Part shown: in pieces, positions 28,614 to 28,927 of the stretch
Numbering within the stretch: position 1 is the stretch's first letter
Layout: each line of letters starts with the position of its first letter
Virus record (IMG/VR): IMGVR_UViG_3300028809_000055
Span: 1-28,927 of that record
Source: a virus
Length of the DNA: 28,927 nucleotides
Strand: one strand, 5' to 3'
Position numbers and translations under genes: made by a program
The notes under the pieces: generated by a model
What the model saw: only the letters and a program-made list of their open reading frames with translations
Told to the model about the DNA's origin: nothing
The model's database searches: none

Positions 28614-28927
28614 AAAGCTCCGCTTTGATATTCTAATTATCGTTAGATTCTTTAGGTGATAGTAGTATGCCTATCTGCCTACTCTTTTATATACTACATT
28701 TTCTTTTAATCATCATTACGCATACGGAGGGGTAGTCAATTCATACATAACACATACGTTGAGAAATCACTTCCCTTGAAATGGCGTAGTTGCGTCCACA
28801 TTCGGCAGGATCGTTGAACTGACGCGAAATGGTAACGAATGGTGAGGTTTTACGGCAATGCCCGCCCGACCTCACCATTCGCAACGCTTTAATTTTCAAA
28901 TGCACGTTAGAACGTCTTGTTCCGCTT
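28614..28927. other. Right-edge region with no supported gene
   Basis: A 13-bp perfect inverted repeat lies at 28836-28848 and 28869-28881. A 7-bp inverted pair GTAGTAT / ATACTAC lies at 28662-28668 and 28691-28697, upstream of the 64-residue gene. On the minus strand a frame is open from the window edge to a TGA at 28741 (about 62 codons); it lacks a start in the window and may be the end of a gene or chance. Confidence 0.5.
28836..28881. repeat. Inverted repeat near right edge, 13-bp arms
   Basis: CGAATGGTGAGGT (28836-28848) and ACCTCACCATTCG (28869-28881) are exact complements with a 20-base GC-rich loop. There is no strong U run after either side, so a terminator is doubtful. Confidence 0.65.

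Noticed and set aside
28741-28927. Minus-strand frame open from the right edge to a stop at 28741
   Set aside because: About 62 codons with no start in the window, and it spans the 13-bp inverted repeat; such length can occur by chance. Sequence beyond the edge is needed.

Overview
This window reads as about 29 kb of a tailed double-stranded DNA phage (or an integrated or plasmid-like prophage) with siphovirus morphology. The left 21 kb is one long minus-strand late operon, read from right to left. In transcription order it runs: exported protein, papain-like cysteine peptidase, small beta-rich protein, exported lysis-region protein, membrane-anchored coiled-coil protein, unknown small protein, small terminase, large terminase (GpA-like), portal, fibre and adhesin-like proteins, head completion protein, scaffold, P22-like coat protein, head-tail connectors, tail tube, two tail-assembly chaperones joined by a -1 frameshift site, tape measure, and tail-tip proteins. 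The last gene, a tail-hub-like protein, is cut by the left edge. Neighbouring genes mostly overlap by 1-4 bases, so they are probably translationally coupled. No sheath or contractile-tail gene is seen. The host cannot be fixed from sequence alone; two Sec-type signal peptides among the late products suggest a bacterium with a cell envelope to cross.

From about 21.05 to 24.7 kb lies a mostly non-coding region with a high density of repeats: a perfect palindrome and flanking inverted repeat in the late leader, AT-rich tandem repeats, three TCTAAC-N4-GTTAGA palindromes, an inverted pair of 19-mers, an array of about twenty TTAG-N6-CTAA units, a (CAGG)22 microsatellite, then a GC-rich block of four small minus-strand genes separated by near-identical terminators and a duplicated composite repeat. 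This looks like a control, origin or partition region.

The right part is read on the plus strand. It starts with a ParB-like protein (24737-26050), followed by six small unknown genes (26514-28101) and a strong terminator. Its most striking property is that the stretch 24652-27374 is tiled almost without gaps by five inverted-repeat pairs (32, 25, 14, 25 and 24 bp arms). Three of these pairs enclose genes: one the ParB-like gene, one a pair of 61-residue paralogues, one a 120-residue protein. The arms are related to one another but each matches its own partner best, i.e. they co-vary, and the two small-gene cassettes share the same inner borders. This is the best candidate for an undescribed system in the window. 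Two small minus-strand genes with FlbD-like sequence pattern and an uncharacterised edge segment close the window.
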